Shown here piece by piece: positions 1 to 5,252 of a DNA stretch of 16,662 nt. Made by a program: the position numbers and the translations under genes. Position 1 is the first letter of the stretch; every line of letters begins with the position of its first letter. The notes beneath the pieces were generated by a model that saw only the letters and a program-made list of their open reading frames with translations, did not search any database and was not told where the DNA came from. Origin of the DNA: Ruminococcus sp. (GTDB taxonomy: Bacteria; Bacillota; Clostridia; Oscillospirales; Acutalibacteraceae); the NCBI GenBank assembly GCA_003521625.1, contig DPHV01000028.1, positions 24,736-41,397 on the forward strand, given 5' to 3'.

Positions 1-21
1 TCCCAGCTGAGCTATGCTCCC
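1..21 (-). tRNA. tRNA gene, 5' end only (probably tRNA-Val), cut by window edge
   Basis: Read on the minus strand, the sequence starts GGGAGCA (a 7-base acceptor arm), then TA, then the D-stem GCTC and the D-loop AGCTGGGA. This is the first 21 bases of a typical tRNA. The anticodon lies outside the window. The acceptor and D-arm sequence resembles clostridial tRNA-Val, but tRNA-Ala cannot be excluded. It lies just downstream of tRNA-Cys in the direction of transcription, with a terminator-like hairpin between them. Confidence 0.75.
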
Positions 22-31
22 ACGTTAATCT

Positions 32-67
32 GAAAGAAAAAGCACTCCGTGCTGAAGTGCTTTTTCT
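32..67 (-). terminator. Intrinsic terminator between two tRNA genes
   Basis: A perfect 12-bp inverted repeat (35-46 and 56-67) surrounds a 9-base loop. On the minus strand the stem core AGCACT/AGTGCT is followed by a TTTTTCTTT tract, as in a Rho-independent terminator. It starts two bases after the 3' end of tRNA-Cys and ends about ten bases before the next tRNA. It would end the tRNA-Cys transcript or allow partial read-through to the second tRNA. Confidence 0.75.
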
Positions 68-68
68 A

Positions 69-143
69 TGGAGGCGACACCCAGAATCGAACTGGGGAAT
101 CAGAGTTTTGCAGACTCGTGCCTTACCGCTTGGCTATGTCGCC
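69..143 (-). tRNA. tRNA-Cys (anticodon GCA)
   Basis: The minus strand gives a full cloverleaf. The acceptor GGCGACA pairs with TGTCGCC, and the D-arm contains AGCCAAGCGGTAAGGC. The anticodon stem GAGTC/GACTC carries the loop TTGCAAA, so the anticodon is GCA (Cys). The T-arm contains the standard GTTCGAATC. The discriminator base is T, and the CCA end is encoded at 69-71. A perfect consensus promoter sits about 25 bases upstream and an intrinsic terminator follows directly. Confidence 0.95.
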
Positions 144-167
144 GTGTCTTATCAGTCAACGAAAATT

Positions 168-196
168 ATTATATCACATACTATTGCATTTGTCAA
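168..196 (-). promoter_or_regulatory. Sigma-A promoter of tRNA-Cys
   Basis: On the minus strand TTGACA (196-191) and TATAAT (173-168) are separated by exactly 17 bases. Both hexamers match the consensus perfectly. The predicted start lies near 161, about 18 bases before the mature tRNA 5' end. This is what a strong stable-RNA promoter looks like. Confidence 0.9.
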
Positions 197-279
197 TAGT
201 TTTGACTCACTTTTATCTAAAGAGAAGTTGATTTTTAAACTACCTTATTCGACGCTTATTACATCAAAATATAAATAAA

Positions 280-651
280 TTACTCGTTATCTTCCGCTAT
301 CTGCTTCTGAACTTTCTTGCTGAAGCTTTTAATTACTGTTTCATATGCGTGGTCAATCATATTTATAAGCTCGTCATCGGGGAAATCAGTCAGATAAACC
401 GTATTCCAATAAGGCTGTTGGACGGGCGGACAATGATATCCTCTGACTACTATATTCGGATACATTCTTCTGTAAAAATCTCCGACCTCGGCAGTACATT
501 TCAGCGTGATTTTAAAATCCTCTGCTTTGGGATAAATCTGTGCAAATATTCTGTTGTTCACCTTATAGCATATTGGAATTTCACCGAATGGATAAGTTTC
601 ACATGCTTTGTGCTTGCTCAAGCAGTAATTTCTAATTTCTTCAAGTTTCAT
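280..651 (-). CDS. MmcQ/YjbR family protein
   Basis: This 123-residue protein matches the MmcQ/YjbR (DUF419) family. Members are small single-domain proteins with a double-wing fold, often annotated as DNA-binding although their role is poorly known. Family hallmarks visible are the N-terminal helix starting MKLEEIRNYCLSKH, then ETYPFGE, IFAQIYPKAEDFKITLKC, a VRGYHC segment and YWNTVYL near residues 88-94. An in-frame ATG exists seven codons upstream at 672. I chose the ATG at 651 because AGAAAGGAA lies at the correct spacing before it and because the family starts there. It is the last gene of a three-gene operon, 36 bases after the methyltransferase-like gene. I see no hairpin terminator after it. 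A substrate or DNA target cannot be inferred. Confidence 0.85.
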   Translation of the reverse strand: MKLEEIRNYCLSKHKACETYPFGEIPICYKVNNRIFAQIYPKAEDFKITLKCTAEVGDFYRRMYPNIVVRGYHCPPVQQPYWNTVYLTDFPDDELINMIDHAYETVIKSFSKKVQKQIAEDNE

Positions 652-687
652 CGCTTTTCCTTTCTGAAACAACCTTTAATGCACACT

Positions 688-1266
688 TTATCTTCTTCCG
701 AAATATCTGCAAACCTTTCTCTTATAATTCAGGTATTCCTCTCCAAAAGTATCAATCAAAAAATCCTCTTCTACGTTTACTATCTGCAAATGAAGAATTA
801 TAATTGCAAGCAGAGAAATTATGTAAAGCGGCAAGTTAAAAAACATCAACAAGATACCCAAATAAACAAGGTCAAAACCGAGAAATGCAGGATTTCGGCT
901 GAAGCTGTAAATACCGCTCGTTACAAGCTCTGTCTTATCCGTTTTAGATACACCTGCTCTCCAGCTGTCACGCATAGTAACAACAGAAGTTATAAACACC
1001 GAAACTCCTGTCACAGCTATACAAATACCCGCAATTCTCGCCCACACAGGCAGTACGGAAAAGTTCACAAAAATACTGATAATTTCCGCAATGGGTACAA
1101 TGATAGTTATAATTTTCATTGTAACCTCAATAAACTTTACAAAGCCGACTTTTCCCTTGCCAATCTGGTCGGTCTGTATTCCTTTTTTCCTCTGACTAAT
1201 CATTTTTGTGAAATAGCACCCATAAAATACAGTCAGAATTACAATTGCGATTATTTGAAATATCAT
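688..1266 (-). CDS. Isoprenylcysteine carboxyl methyltransferase-like membrane protein
   Basis: This 192-residue integral membrane protein belongs to the ICMT/phospholipid-methyltransferase superfamily (SAM-dependent methyl transfer at the membrane). Hydrophobic segments lie near residues 2-22, 50-70, 77-97 and 128-162. The C-terminal SAM-binding signature is clear: SGIYSFSRNPAFLGF (117-131), then EEDFL (166-170) and FGEEYLNYKRKVCRYF (174-189). DSWRAG (100-105) is also typical of bacterial members. Bacteria generally lack prenylated CaaX proteins, so the true acceptor is unknown and the family name should not be read as an activity. A GGGAG ribosome binding site precedes the ATG. It lies 24 bases after the Cys-rich small gene and is probably co-transcribed with it and with the MmcQ-like gene. 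Confidence 0.85.
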   Translation of the reverse strand: MIFQIIAIVILTVFYGCYFTKMISQRKKGIQTDQIGKGKVGFVKFIEVTMKIITIIVPIAEIISIFVNFSVLPVWARIAGICIAVTGVSVFITSVVTMRDSWRAGVSKTDKTELVTSGIYSFSRNPAFLGFDLVYLGILLMFFNLPLYIISLLAIIILHLQIVNVEEDFLIDTFGEEYLNYKRKVCRYFGRR

Positions 1267-1290
1267 ATTCAGATAACTCCCTTACGTAAA

Positions 1291-1455
1291 TTACCGTTCC
1301 CTTTTTCTCTGTCTGTCGACTTTTCTCTGCTCTTTCTTTTTAAGTCTGTCACAAAAAGTCAATGATTTTTTATTTTTGTGATGTTCCCTGCAAGCGTTGC
1401 AATTACCGTATCTTTCGCATTTTATTCTTTTGCAAGGGCAATTTGTATTATTCAT
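1291..1455 (-). CDS. Small Cys-rich, basic-tailed hypothetical protein (54 aa)
   Basis: A short reading frame of 54 codons is opened by ATG at 1455, with CGGAG nine bases before it, and closed by TAA at 1291. The N-terminal half holds a tight Cys/His cluster, CPCKRIKCERYGNCNACREHH, split here as C6, C8, C13, C19, C22, H25 and H26. This pattern suggests binding of one metal ion, most likely zinc. The C-terminal half (residues 36-54) is almost entirely Lys, Arg, Glu and Gln. I recall similar clostridial proteins annotated as hypothetical. No function can be assigned. A perfect sigma-A promoter 41 bases upstream makes it the first gene of the operon with the ICMT-like and MmcQ-like genes. Confidence 0.8.
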   Translation of the reverse strand: MNNTNCPCKRIKCERYGNCNACREHHKNKKSLTFCDRLKKKEQRKVDRQRKRER

Positions 1456-1495
1456 TATGATAAACTCCGGAAACTGAAATCTTTGCTACATTACG

Positions 1496-1524
1496 ATTAT
1501 AGCATTACATTTTTATGCTGTCAA
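1496..1524 (-). promoter_or_regulatory. Sigma-A promoter of the Cys-rich/ICMT-like/MmcQ-like operon
   Basis: On the minus strand TTGACA (1524-1519) and TATAAT (1501-1496) are separated by 17 bases, a perfect consensus. The spacer carries an AGCAT...ATGCT dyad that abuts both hexamers and may be an operator. The rplL terminator ends only nine bases upstream. Confidence 0.9.
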
Positions 1525-1532
1525 TCGGAAAA

Positions 1533-1562
1533 CAAAAACGGCTGCCCGTAACGGACAGCCGT
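1533..1562 (-). terminator. Rho-independent terminator of the ribosomal protein operon
   Basis: The stem is ACGGCTG paired with CAGCCGT (1556-1562 and 1538-1544), extended by a G-U pair and three G-C pairs to a short loop. On the minus strand it is followed directly by TTTTT at 1537-1533. It lies 20 bases after the rplL stop and closes the operon there. Confidence 0.92.
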
Positions 1563-1582
1563 AATTTTTTCGGATAAGTGAA

Positions 1583-1960
1583 TTACTTTAATTCTACTTC
1601 TGCGCCAGCCTCTTCGAGCTTTGCCTTCATAGCTTCAGCGTCGTCCTTAGAAACAGCTTCCTTAACTGTCTTGGGAGCGCCGTCAACGAGAGCCTTTGCT
1701 TCCTTAAGACCAAGACCTGTGAGCTCACGAACAACCTTGATAACAGCAATCTTGTTGCCGCCTGCACCCTTAAGTACAACGTCAAACTCTGTCTGCTCTG
1801 CAGCAGCTGCGCCGCCGTCAGCAGCAGGACCTGCAACTGCAACTGCAGCAGCAGCGGATACGCCAAATTCATCCTCTACAGCGTGAACGAGCTCTGAAAG
1901 CTCAAGAACTGTGAGGCCTTTTAATTCTTCAATAATAGCAGTAATTTTTTCTGATGCCAT
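1583..1960 (-). CDS. rplL: 50S ribosomal protein L7/L12
   Basis: This 125-residue protein is the flexible stalk protein of the large subunit. It recruits and activates translational GTPases and is present in several copies bound to L10. The N-terminal dimerisation domain (about 1-35, ending LVHAVEDEFGVS) leads to an Ala/Gly-rich hinge (about 36-57). The globular C-terminal domain contains EFDVVLKGAGGNKIAVIKVVRELTGLGLKEAKALVDGAPK, the GTPase-contact region, described here by its conserved residues near 58-97. Length is normal. The ATG at 1960 follows a strong CGGAGG. It is the last gene of the operon, 50 bases after rplJ, and a terminator follows. Confidence 0.98.
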   Translation of the reverse strand: MASEKITAIIEELKGLTVLELSELVHAVEDEFGVSAAAAVAVAGPAADGGAAAAEQTEFDVVLKGAGGNKIAVIKVVRELTGLGLKEAKALVDGAPKTVKEAVSKDDAEAMKAKLEEAGAEVELK

Positions 1961-2005
1961 TTTAATTTACCTCCGATATAAATGTAGTTAATTTTAATTT
2001 AAATT

Positions 2006-2019
2006 GCAGATTATTCTGC
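2006..2019 (-). other. Small hairpin across the rplJ stop codon
   Basis: GCAGA and TCTGC (5-bp stem, 4-base loop) form a hairpin containing the rplJ stop codon, 46 bases before the rplL start. No U-tract follows, so it is not a terminator. It could mark an mRNA processing point or slow 3' decay. This is suggestive only. Confidence 0.35.
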
Positions 2020-2583
2020 TGCAGGAGCTTCCTCTGAGGGAGCCTCTGTTTCTGCAGGAGCTGCTTCAGCTTCAGCTGCGCAAGCTTCTACACCACCCTT
2101 GTCAACAATAGCCTGTACGGCACGTGCGAAGGATGCGATAGGTGCCTGGAATGCACCGAGTACGTTTGCAAGAAGAACTTCTCTTGTCGGGAGCTTTGAA
2201 AGAGCTGTGATTGTATCCATATCAATAACAGCACCGTCAAGATAAGCCGACTTAACCTTGAAGTTGTCGTGATCCTTTGCGTAGTTGCAAAGAATTCTTG
2301 CTGCGGCAGCGTATTCGCTGTCACTTGTTGCGATAGCTGTTGTACCCTCAAGAACGGGCTTTAAGTCCTCAAGACCAACCTCGTCACAAGCACGTGAAAG
2401 AAGTGTGTTCTTTACAACTGTGTACTGTACGTTGTTCTCACGAAGCTCTTTTCTGAGCTTTGTGTCGTCTTCAGTGTTGATACCCTCGTATGATACAACA
2501 ACACCTGTTACAGAGTTTTTAATTCTTTCGGAAAGCTCTGCAACGATTGCTTTCTTCTGCTCTAAAACACTTTGACTTGGCAA
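2011..2583 (-). CDS. rplJ: 50S ribosomal protein L10, TTG start
   Basis: This 190-residue protein is the base of the L7/L12 stalk. It binds 23S rRNA through its N-terminal domain and L12 dimers through its C-terminal helix. Family features are the start PSQSVLEQKKAIVAELSERI, then VVVSYEGI (28-35), LRKELRENNVQYTVVKNTL (43-61) and GTTAIATS (80-87). The start codon is TTG. It lies six bases after GGAGGTG, and no ATG with a ribosome binding site lies nearby. The C-terminus carries an acidic Ala/Glu/Pro extension (about 166-190), so the protein is longer than the usual 165-175 residues. Expression is probably controlled by the L10 leader and attenuator just upstream. Confidence 0.97.
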   Translation of the reverse strand: MPSQSVLEQKKAIVAELSERIKNSVTGVVVSYEGINTEDDTKLRKELRENNVQYTVVKNTLLSRACDEVGLEDLKPVLEGTTAIATSDSEYAAAARILCNYAKDHDNFKVKSAYLDGAVIDMDTITALSKLPTREVLLANVLGAFQAPIASFARAVQAIVDKGGVEACAAEAEAAPAETEAPSEEAPAAE

Positions 2584-2651
2584 TTATTTCACCTCCGAAA
2601 TGAAAAAGAGTAATACGCAGTTCATAAAAAGTCGAGCCGTTTCTTAAAAAG

Positions 2652-2684
2652 TAAAAAAGAAGCCGCCCGAGGCCTCGGACGGCT
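2652..2684 (-). terminator. Attenuator terminator in the rplJ leader
   Basis: AGCCG-C-CCGAGG pairs with CCTCGG-A-CGGCT at 2661-2684. It has one G-U wobble on the transcribed strand and is extremely GC-rich. TTCTTTTTT follows at 2660-2652 on the minus strand. It lies about 70 bases before the rplJ start, between the L10 binding structure and the gene, so it would decide how much transcription reaches rplJ-rplL. Confidence 0.85.
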
Positions 2685-2770
2685 GCAAAAATACAATAAG
2701 TAATTTGCATCTTCCTCGGCAGGTGGGAAATCCCTTTATGCTAAAAGCACCTGCTGTCTTTAGAACAGCG
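2685..2770 (-). ncRNA. L10 leader (autoregulatory r-protein leader)
   Basis: On the minus strand the region has the classic L10-leader core: GCAGGTG (2754-2748) pairs with CACCTGC (2725-2719). The intervening loop is rich in TTTTAGCAT, and a conserved CGAGGAAGATGC stretch follows. In Firmicutes this RNA binds the L10(L12)4 complex and couples it to a downstream terminator, which is also present here. I recognise it by sequence pattern and position. A covariance-model search (Rfam ribosomal protein L10 leader) would settle it. Confidence 0.85.
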
Positions 2771-2778
2771 AATTTATA

Positions 2779-2796
2779 TTCACACTATTGTGTAAA
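2779..2796 (-). other. Small dyad between rplA and the L10 leader
   Basis: On the minus strand TTTACAC-AATA-GTGTGAA forms a 7-bp stem with a tetraloop, about 20 bases after the rplA stop. No U-tract follows. It may be an mRNA processing point, or part of a weak promoter (a TATAAA lies just after it). I could not find a convincing -35 hexamer at the proper distance. Confidence 0.3.
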
Positions 2797-2814
2797 TATC
2801 AGATTAATTTGTAA

Positions 2815-3510
2815 TTAAACGCCAAACTTTGTGGGGTTCAATCTTACGCTCGGTCCCATTGTTGAAGTAACGGCAACTGAACGGATGTACTGACCCTTTG
2901 CAGCAGCAGGCTTAGCCTTAACGATAGCATCCATAAGAGTATCGAGGTTCTCGTTAAGCTTCTGTGTGCCGAAGCTTACCTTGCCGATGGGGCAGTGAAT
3001 GATGTTTGTTTTGTCAAGACGGTATTCAATCTTACCGGCCTTTGCTTCCTTAACAGCCTTAGCAATATCAGGAGTAACAGTGCCTGCCTTGGGGTTAGGC
3101 ATAAGACCTCTCGGTCCGAGGATTCTACCAAGACGACCTACAAGACCCATGCAGTCGGGTGTTGTAATAAGAACGTCGAAGTCCATCCAGTTTTCCTGCT
3201 GAATCTTCTGAGTCATATCCTCTGCGCCTACATAGTCTGCGCCTGCTTCCTTTGCAAGATCCTCGTTAGCACCCTTACAGATTGCAAGAACTCTTACGTT
3301 TTTACCTGTACCGTTAGGAAGAACAACCGCACCTCTTACCTGCTGGTCAGCGTGACGGCTGTCAACGCCGAGCTTTACATGAAGCTCAACGGTTTCGTCA
3401 AACTTAGCTGTTGCAGTTTTGATAACTGTATCAAGAGCTTCGCCTGAATCATATAATTTAGTTCTGTCAACGAGCTTTGCAGCGTCAACATATTTTTTAC
3501 CGTGTTTCAT
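2815..3510 (-). CDS. rplA: 50S ribosomal protein L1
   Basis: This 231-residue protein binds the mobile L1 stalk of 23S rRNA, helps release E-site tRNA and acts as a translational repressor of its own operon. Recognisable segments are GKKYVDAAKLVD at the N-terminus, DETVELHVKLGVDSRHADQQ (38-57), RGAVVLPNGTGKNVRV (59-74) and GRLGRILGPRGLMPNPKAGT (125-144). The C-terminal KGQYIRSVAVTSTMGPSVRLNP is also typical. Length is normal. The ATG follows TGGAGGAA. A short L1-stalk mimic lies directly before it (3530-3557), so translation is probably feedback-controlled. Confidence 0.98.
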   Translation of the reverse strand: MKHGKKYVDAAKLVDRTKLYDSGEALDTVIKTATAKFDETVELHVKLGVDSRHADQQVRGAVVLPNGTGKNVRVLAICKGANEDLAKEAGADYVGAEDMTQKIQQENWMDFDVLITTPDCMGLVGRLGRILGPRGLMPNPKAGTVTPDIAKAVKEAKAGKIEYRLDKTNIIHCPIGKVSFGTQKLNENLDTLMDAIVKAKPAAAKGQYIRSVAVTSTMGPSVRLNPTKFGV

Positions 3511-3529
3511 CAGTCTTCCTCCATTGTTA

Positions 3530-3557
3530 GGTGGTCAATCGGAAAATTCCTCCCACC
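3530..3557 (-). promoter_or_regulatory. Candidate L1-binding mRNA site upstream of rplA
   Basis: The minus strand reads GGTGG-GA-GGAATTTTCC-GATTGA-CCACC. The outer stem GGTGG/CCACC and an inner GGAA/TTCC stem are separated by an asymmetric internal loop (GA opposite GATTGA). This matches the L1-binding part of 23S rRNA, which has GGUGGGAGG opposite a UUGA..CCACC strand. It ends 20 bases before the rplA start, close enough to affect ribosome loading. Confidence 0.7.
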
Positions 3558-3565
3558 CGGATAAA

Positions 3566-3991
3566 TTAGTCAACTACTGTAATACCCATGCTTCTTGCTG
3601 TGCCGGCAATCATGCTGATTGCTGCGTCAAGCGAGCCTGCATTGAGATCGGGCATTTTCTGCTCTGCGATTTTAGTAATCTGCTCTTTAGTAATCTGAGC
3701 AACCTTTGTCTTATTCGGTACACCGGAACCGCTTTCAATACCGCAAGCCTTCTTAAGAAGAACAGCAGCAGGCGGAGTCTTTGTAACGAAAGTGAACGAA
3801 CGGTCAGCATATACTGTAATTACAACAGGAATGATAAGACCGATGTCATTCTTTGTACGCTCATTAAAATCCTTTGTGAACGCAACAATGTTTACGCCGT
3901 GCTGACCGAGTGCCGGACCAACAGGCGGTGCCGGAGTAGCTTTTCCGGCGGGAATCTGTAGTTTAATTAAGCCTACAACCTTCTGAGCCAT
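3566..3991 (-). CDS. rplK: 50S ribosomal protein L11
   Basis: This 141-residue protein forms part of the GTPase-associated centre and the thiostrepton-binding site. It opens MAQKVVGLIKLQIPAGKATP and continues PPVGPALGQHGVNIVAFTKDFNERT, the Pro-rich N-terminal domain. The C-terminal RNA-binding domain ends DAAISMIAGTARSMGITVVD. Exactly 141 residues is the canonical length. An in-frame ATG 63 bases upstream (4054) would add an atypical N-terminus and lies inside a conserved RNA structure. The ATG at 3991 has GGAGGTG at good spacing and fits the family start. Confidence 0.98.
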   Translation of the reverse strand: MAQKVVGLIKLQIPAGKATPAPPVGPALGQHGVNIVAFTKDFNERTKNDIGLIIPVVITVYADRSFTFVTKTPPAAVLLKKACGIESGSGVPNKTKVAQITKEQITKIAEQKMPDLNAGSLDAAISMIAGTARSMGITVVD

Positions 3992-4012
3992 TGTGTTTGC
4001 ACCTCCAAAATT

Positions 4013-4055
4013 CGTGGTAAATTGCGGGACGCCACTGTGTAGGGTCCCTCCCACA
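4013..4055 (-). promoter_or_regulatory. Candidate L1-binding mRNA site upstream of rplK
   Basis: The minus strand reads TGTGG-GA-GGGAC, a 13-base hairpin loop, GTCCC-GCAATTTA-CCACG. The outer stem GTGG/CCAC and the inner stem GGGAC/GTCCC flank an asymmetric loop (GA opposite GCAATTTA). It shares the GTGGGAGG strand and the closing CCAC with the site before rplA and with the 23S L1 stalk. It lies 22 bases before the rplK start. It is the expected place for L1 to repress the rplK-rplA unit. Confidence 0.72.
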
Positions 4056-4072
4056 GGGAACGAAACGTTCCC
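4056..4072 (-). other. Stable hairpin in the nusG-rplK gap
   Basis: GGGAACG and CGTTCCC form a perfect 7-bp stem with a 3-base loop, immediately upstream of the L1-site candidate. On the minus strand no U-tract follows, so it is not a terminator for nusG. It may insulate or present the L1 site, or be cleaved to separate the messages. Confidence 0.5.
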
Positions 4073-4104
4073 AATAAAAAGCCATTTGGCTGATTATTGT
4101 TGAA

Positions 4105-4632
4105 TTAATCTTCTATCGGTTCAGCCTGAGCAAGCTCGAGCTCAACCGGAGTTTCACGTCCGAACATAGAAACAGTAACACGGACGTAGTCTTTGTCGGC
4201 GTCAATTTCTTCTACAACACCGACGAAGTCCTCAAGCGGACCGTCAATAATACGTACCGAATCGCCTACAGAATATGAAACCTTAACGCTTCTTGTTTCA
4301 ACGCCCATTCTGTAAACTTCTGCATCGGTAAGAGGAACGGGTTTTGATCCCGGACCGACAAATCCTGTGCATCCACGGATATTGCGGACAACATACCAGG
4401 TTTCATCGGTATAAACCATTTTTACAAAAACATATCCCGGATAGATTTTGCTTTCAACTTCTTTGGTCTTATCGCCGACTGTTTCTGTAACAATCTCGGT
4501 AGGAACCTTGACGTCGATAATCATATCCTGAAGATTTCTGTTTTCCGCTGTAGTCATTAAATCAGCGGCAACCTTGTTTTCGTAACCCGAATAGGTATGC
4601 ACAACATACCATTTTGCTTCTGTTTCCGGCAT
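4105..4632 (-). CDS. nusG: Transcription antitermination/pausing factor NusG
   Basis: This 175-residue protein binds the RNA polymerase clamp helices through its N-terminal domain and Rho, S10 or other partners through its KOW domain. The NGN domain starts AKWYVVHTYSGYENKVA (6-22). PGYVFVKMVYTDETWYVVRNIRGCTGFVGPG spans 65-95, and the KOW motif GDSVRIIDGPLEDFVGVVEEI lies near 123-143, both described by position. Length is typical. The ATG at 4632 follows AAAGGAAG. It lies 42 bases after secE. Confidence 0.98.
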   Translation of the reverse strand: MPETEAKWYVVHTYSGYENKVAADLMTTAENRNLQDMIIDVKVPTEIVTETVGDKTKEVESKIYPGYVFVKMVYTDETWYVVRNIRGCTGFVGPGSKPVPLTDAEVYRMGVETRSVKVSYSVGDSVRIIDGPLEDFVGVVEEIDADKDYVRVTVSMFGRETPVELELAQAEPIED

Positions 4633-4674
4633 TATAACTTTCTTCCTTTCGTAAGCTGAAGTAATAACGCTCGG

Positions 4675-4941
4675 TTAAGCAGCAGTATTCATAACCAAGC
4701 CGAGCAATGCATACAAGCCTCTGTCGAGAGCGAATATGAAAAGTCCCATAACAATGATTACGGCAATAACAATGCCGAAATTCTTTGTGGTAGTTTTCGC
4801 AGACGGCCAGGTTATTTTCTTAAGCTCACCCTTACATGCGCCGAGGTACTTAATAAGCCTTTTGAATACATTAGGCTTCTTGCTTTTTTTAGCAGGCTTT
4901 TTAACGTCTGCCTTTTTTGCGTCAAGCTTTTTGTCAGCCAT
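4675..4941 (-). CDS. secE: Preprotein translocase subunit SecE
   Basis: This 88-residue protein is the small essential subunit of the SecYEG channel. A Lys-rich N-terminus (2-30) leads to the family signature GELKKITWPSAKTTTKNF (38-55) and one membrane segment (about 56-84). The Firmicute single-span form is expected to be this short. A GGAGG site precedes the ATG at 4941. Only 12 bases separate it from rpmG. The secE-nusG pairing is conserved across bacteria. Confidence 0.96.
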   Translation of the reverse strand: MADKKLDAKKADVKKPAKKSKKPNVFKRLIKYLGACKGELKKITWPSAKTTTKNFGIVIAVIIVMGLFIFALDRGLYALLGLVMNTAA

Positions 4942-4953
4942 GATGTACCTCCA

Positions 4954-5103
4954 TTATTTAGTTTCTTTGTGAAGAGTGTGTTTCTTACAGAAACGGCAAT
5001 ACTTGTTCATTTCAAGTCTGTCGGGACTGTTCTTCTTGTTCTTCATTGTGTTGTAGTTACGCTGTTTGCACTCTGTGCAGGCCAATGTGATTTTAACTCT
5101 CAT
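4954..5103 (-). CDS. rpmG: 50S ribosomal protein L33 (zinc-binding form)
   Basis: This 49-residue protein begins MRVKITLACTECKQRNYNTM and ends KKHTLHKETK. Two CxxC pairs, C9/C12 and C36/C39, mark it as the zinc-binding (C+) paralogue of L33. The ATG at 5103 has GGGAGGTG nearby. It is the first gene of the secE-nusG-rplKAJL operon, which starts at the promoter about 80 bases upstream. If the genome has a Cys-less L33 copy, this one is probably the zinc-replete version. Confidence 0.96.
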   Translation of the reverse strand: MRVKITLACTECKQRNYNTMKNKKNSPDRLEMNKYCRFCKKHTLHKETK

Positions 5104-5141
5104 AACGGCACCTCCCGGTTATTTCGGAATATTTTAGCCTC

Positions 5142-5179
5142 CCTCAATAGGGCACAAAAAAATAAGCCCCTTTCAGAGG
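5142..5179 (-). other. Foldable 5' leader segment of the rpmG operon
   Basis: On the minus strand CCTC (5179-5176) can pair with GAGG (5145-5142), and GGGGC (5170-5166) with GCCCT (5153-5149). The loop is a T-rich 12 bases. The stem is interrupted and the U-tract is in the loop, not after the stem, so I do not read it as a terminator. It lies within the first 45 bases of the predicted transcript. The function is unknown. Confidence 0.35.
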
Positions 5180-5186
5180 TACAACT

Positions 5187-5215
5187 ATTCTAACATATAT
5201 ATTTTATCAAGTCAA
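5187..5215 (-). promoter_or_regulatory. Sigma-A promoter of the rpmG-secE-nusG-rpl operon
   Basis: On the minus strand TTGACT (5215-5210) and TAGAAT (5192-5187) are separated by 17 bases, with very AT-rich sequence upstream (a possible UP element). It lies 37 bases beyond the accA stop. No intrinsic terminator is visible between accA and this promoter. Confidence 0.85.
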
Positions 5216-5252
5216 TACCTATTTTATTATTTTATTAAATTTGTCGTAAAAT

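Noticed and set aside
349..1365. Long plus-strand open frame opposite the MmcQ-like, ICMT-like and Cys-rich genes
   Set aside because: Its translation shows no recognisable domain and has biased composition. The opposite strand encodes three supported proteins with ribosome binding sites and a promoter.
2771..2814. A separate promoter for rplJ in the rplA-rplJ gap
   Set aside because: A TATAAA exists but no acceptable -35 lies at 16-18 bases. The L10 leader is consistent with read-through from upstream.
3419..3961. Plus-strand open frame across rplA-rplK
   Set aside because: It is Cys/Ser/Asn-rich, lacks a ribosome binding site and is antisense to two certain ribosomal protein genes.
3992..4054. 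In-frame N-terminal extension of L11 by 21 residues
   Set aside because: L11 is canonically 141 residues starting MAQKV. GGAGGTG lies before that ATG, and the extension overlaps the L1-site candidate.
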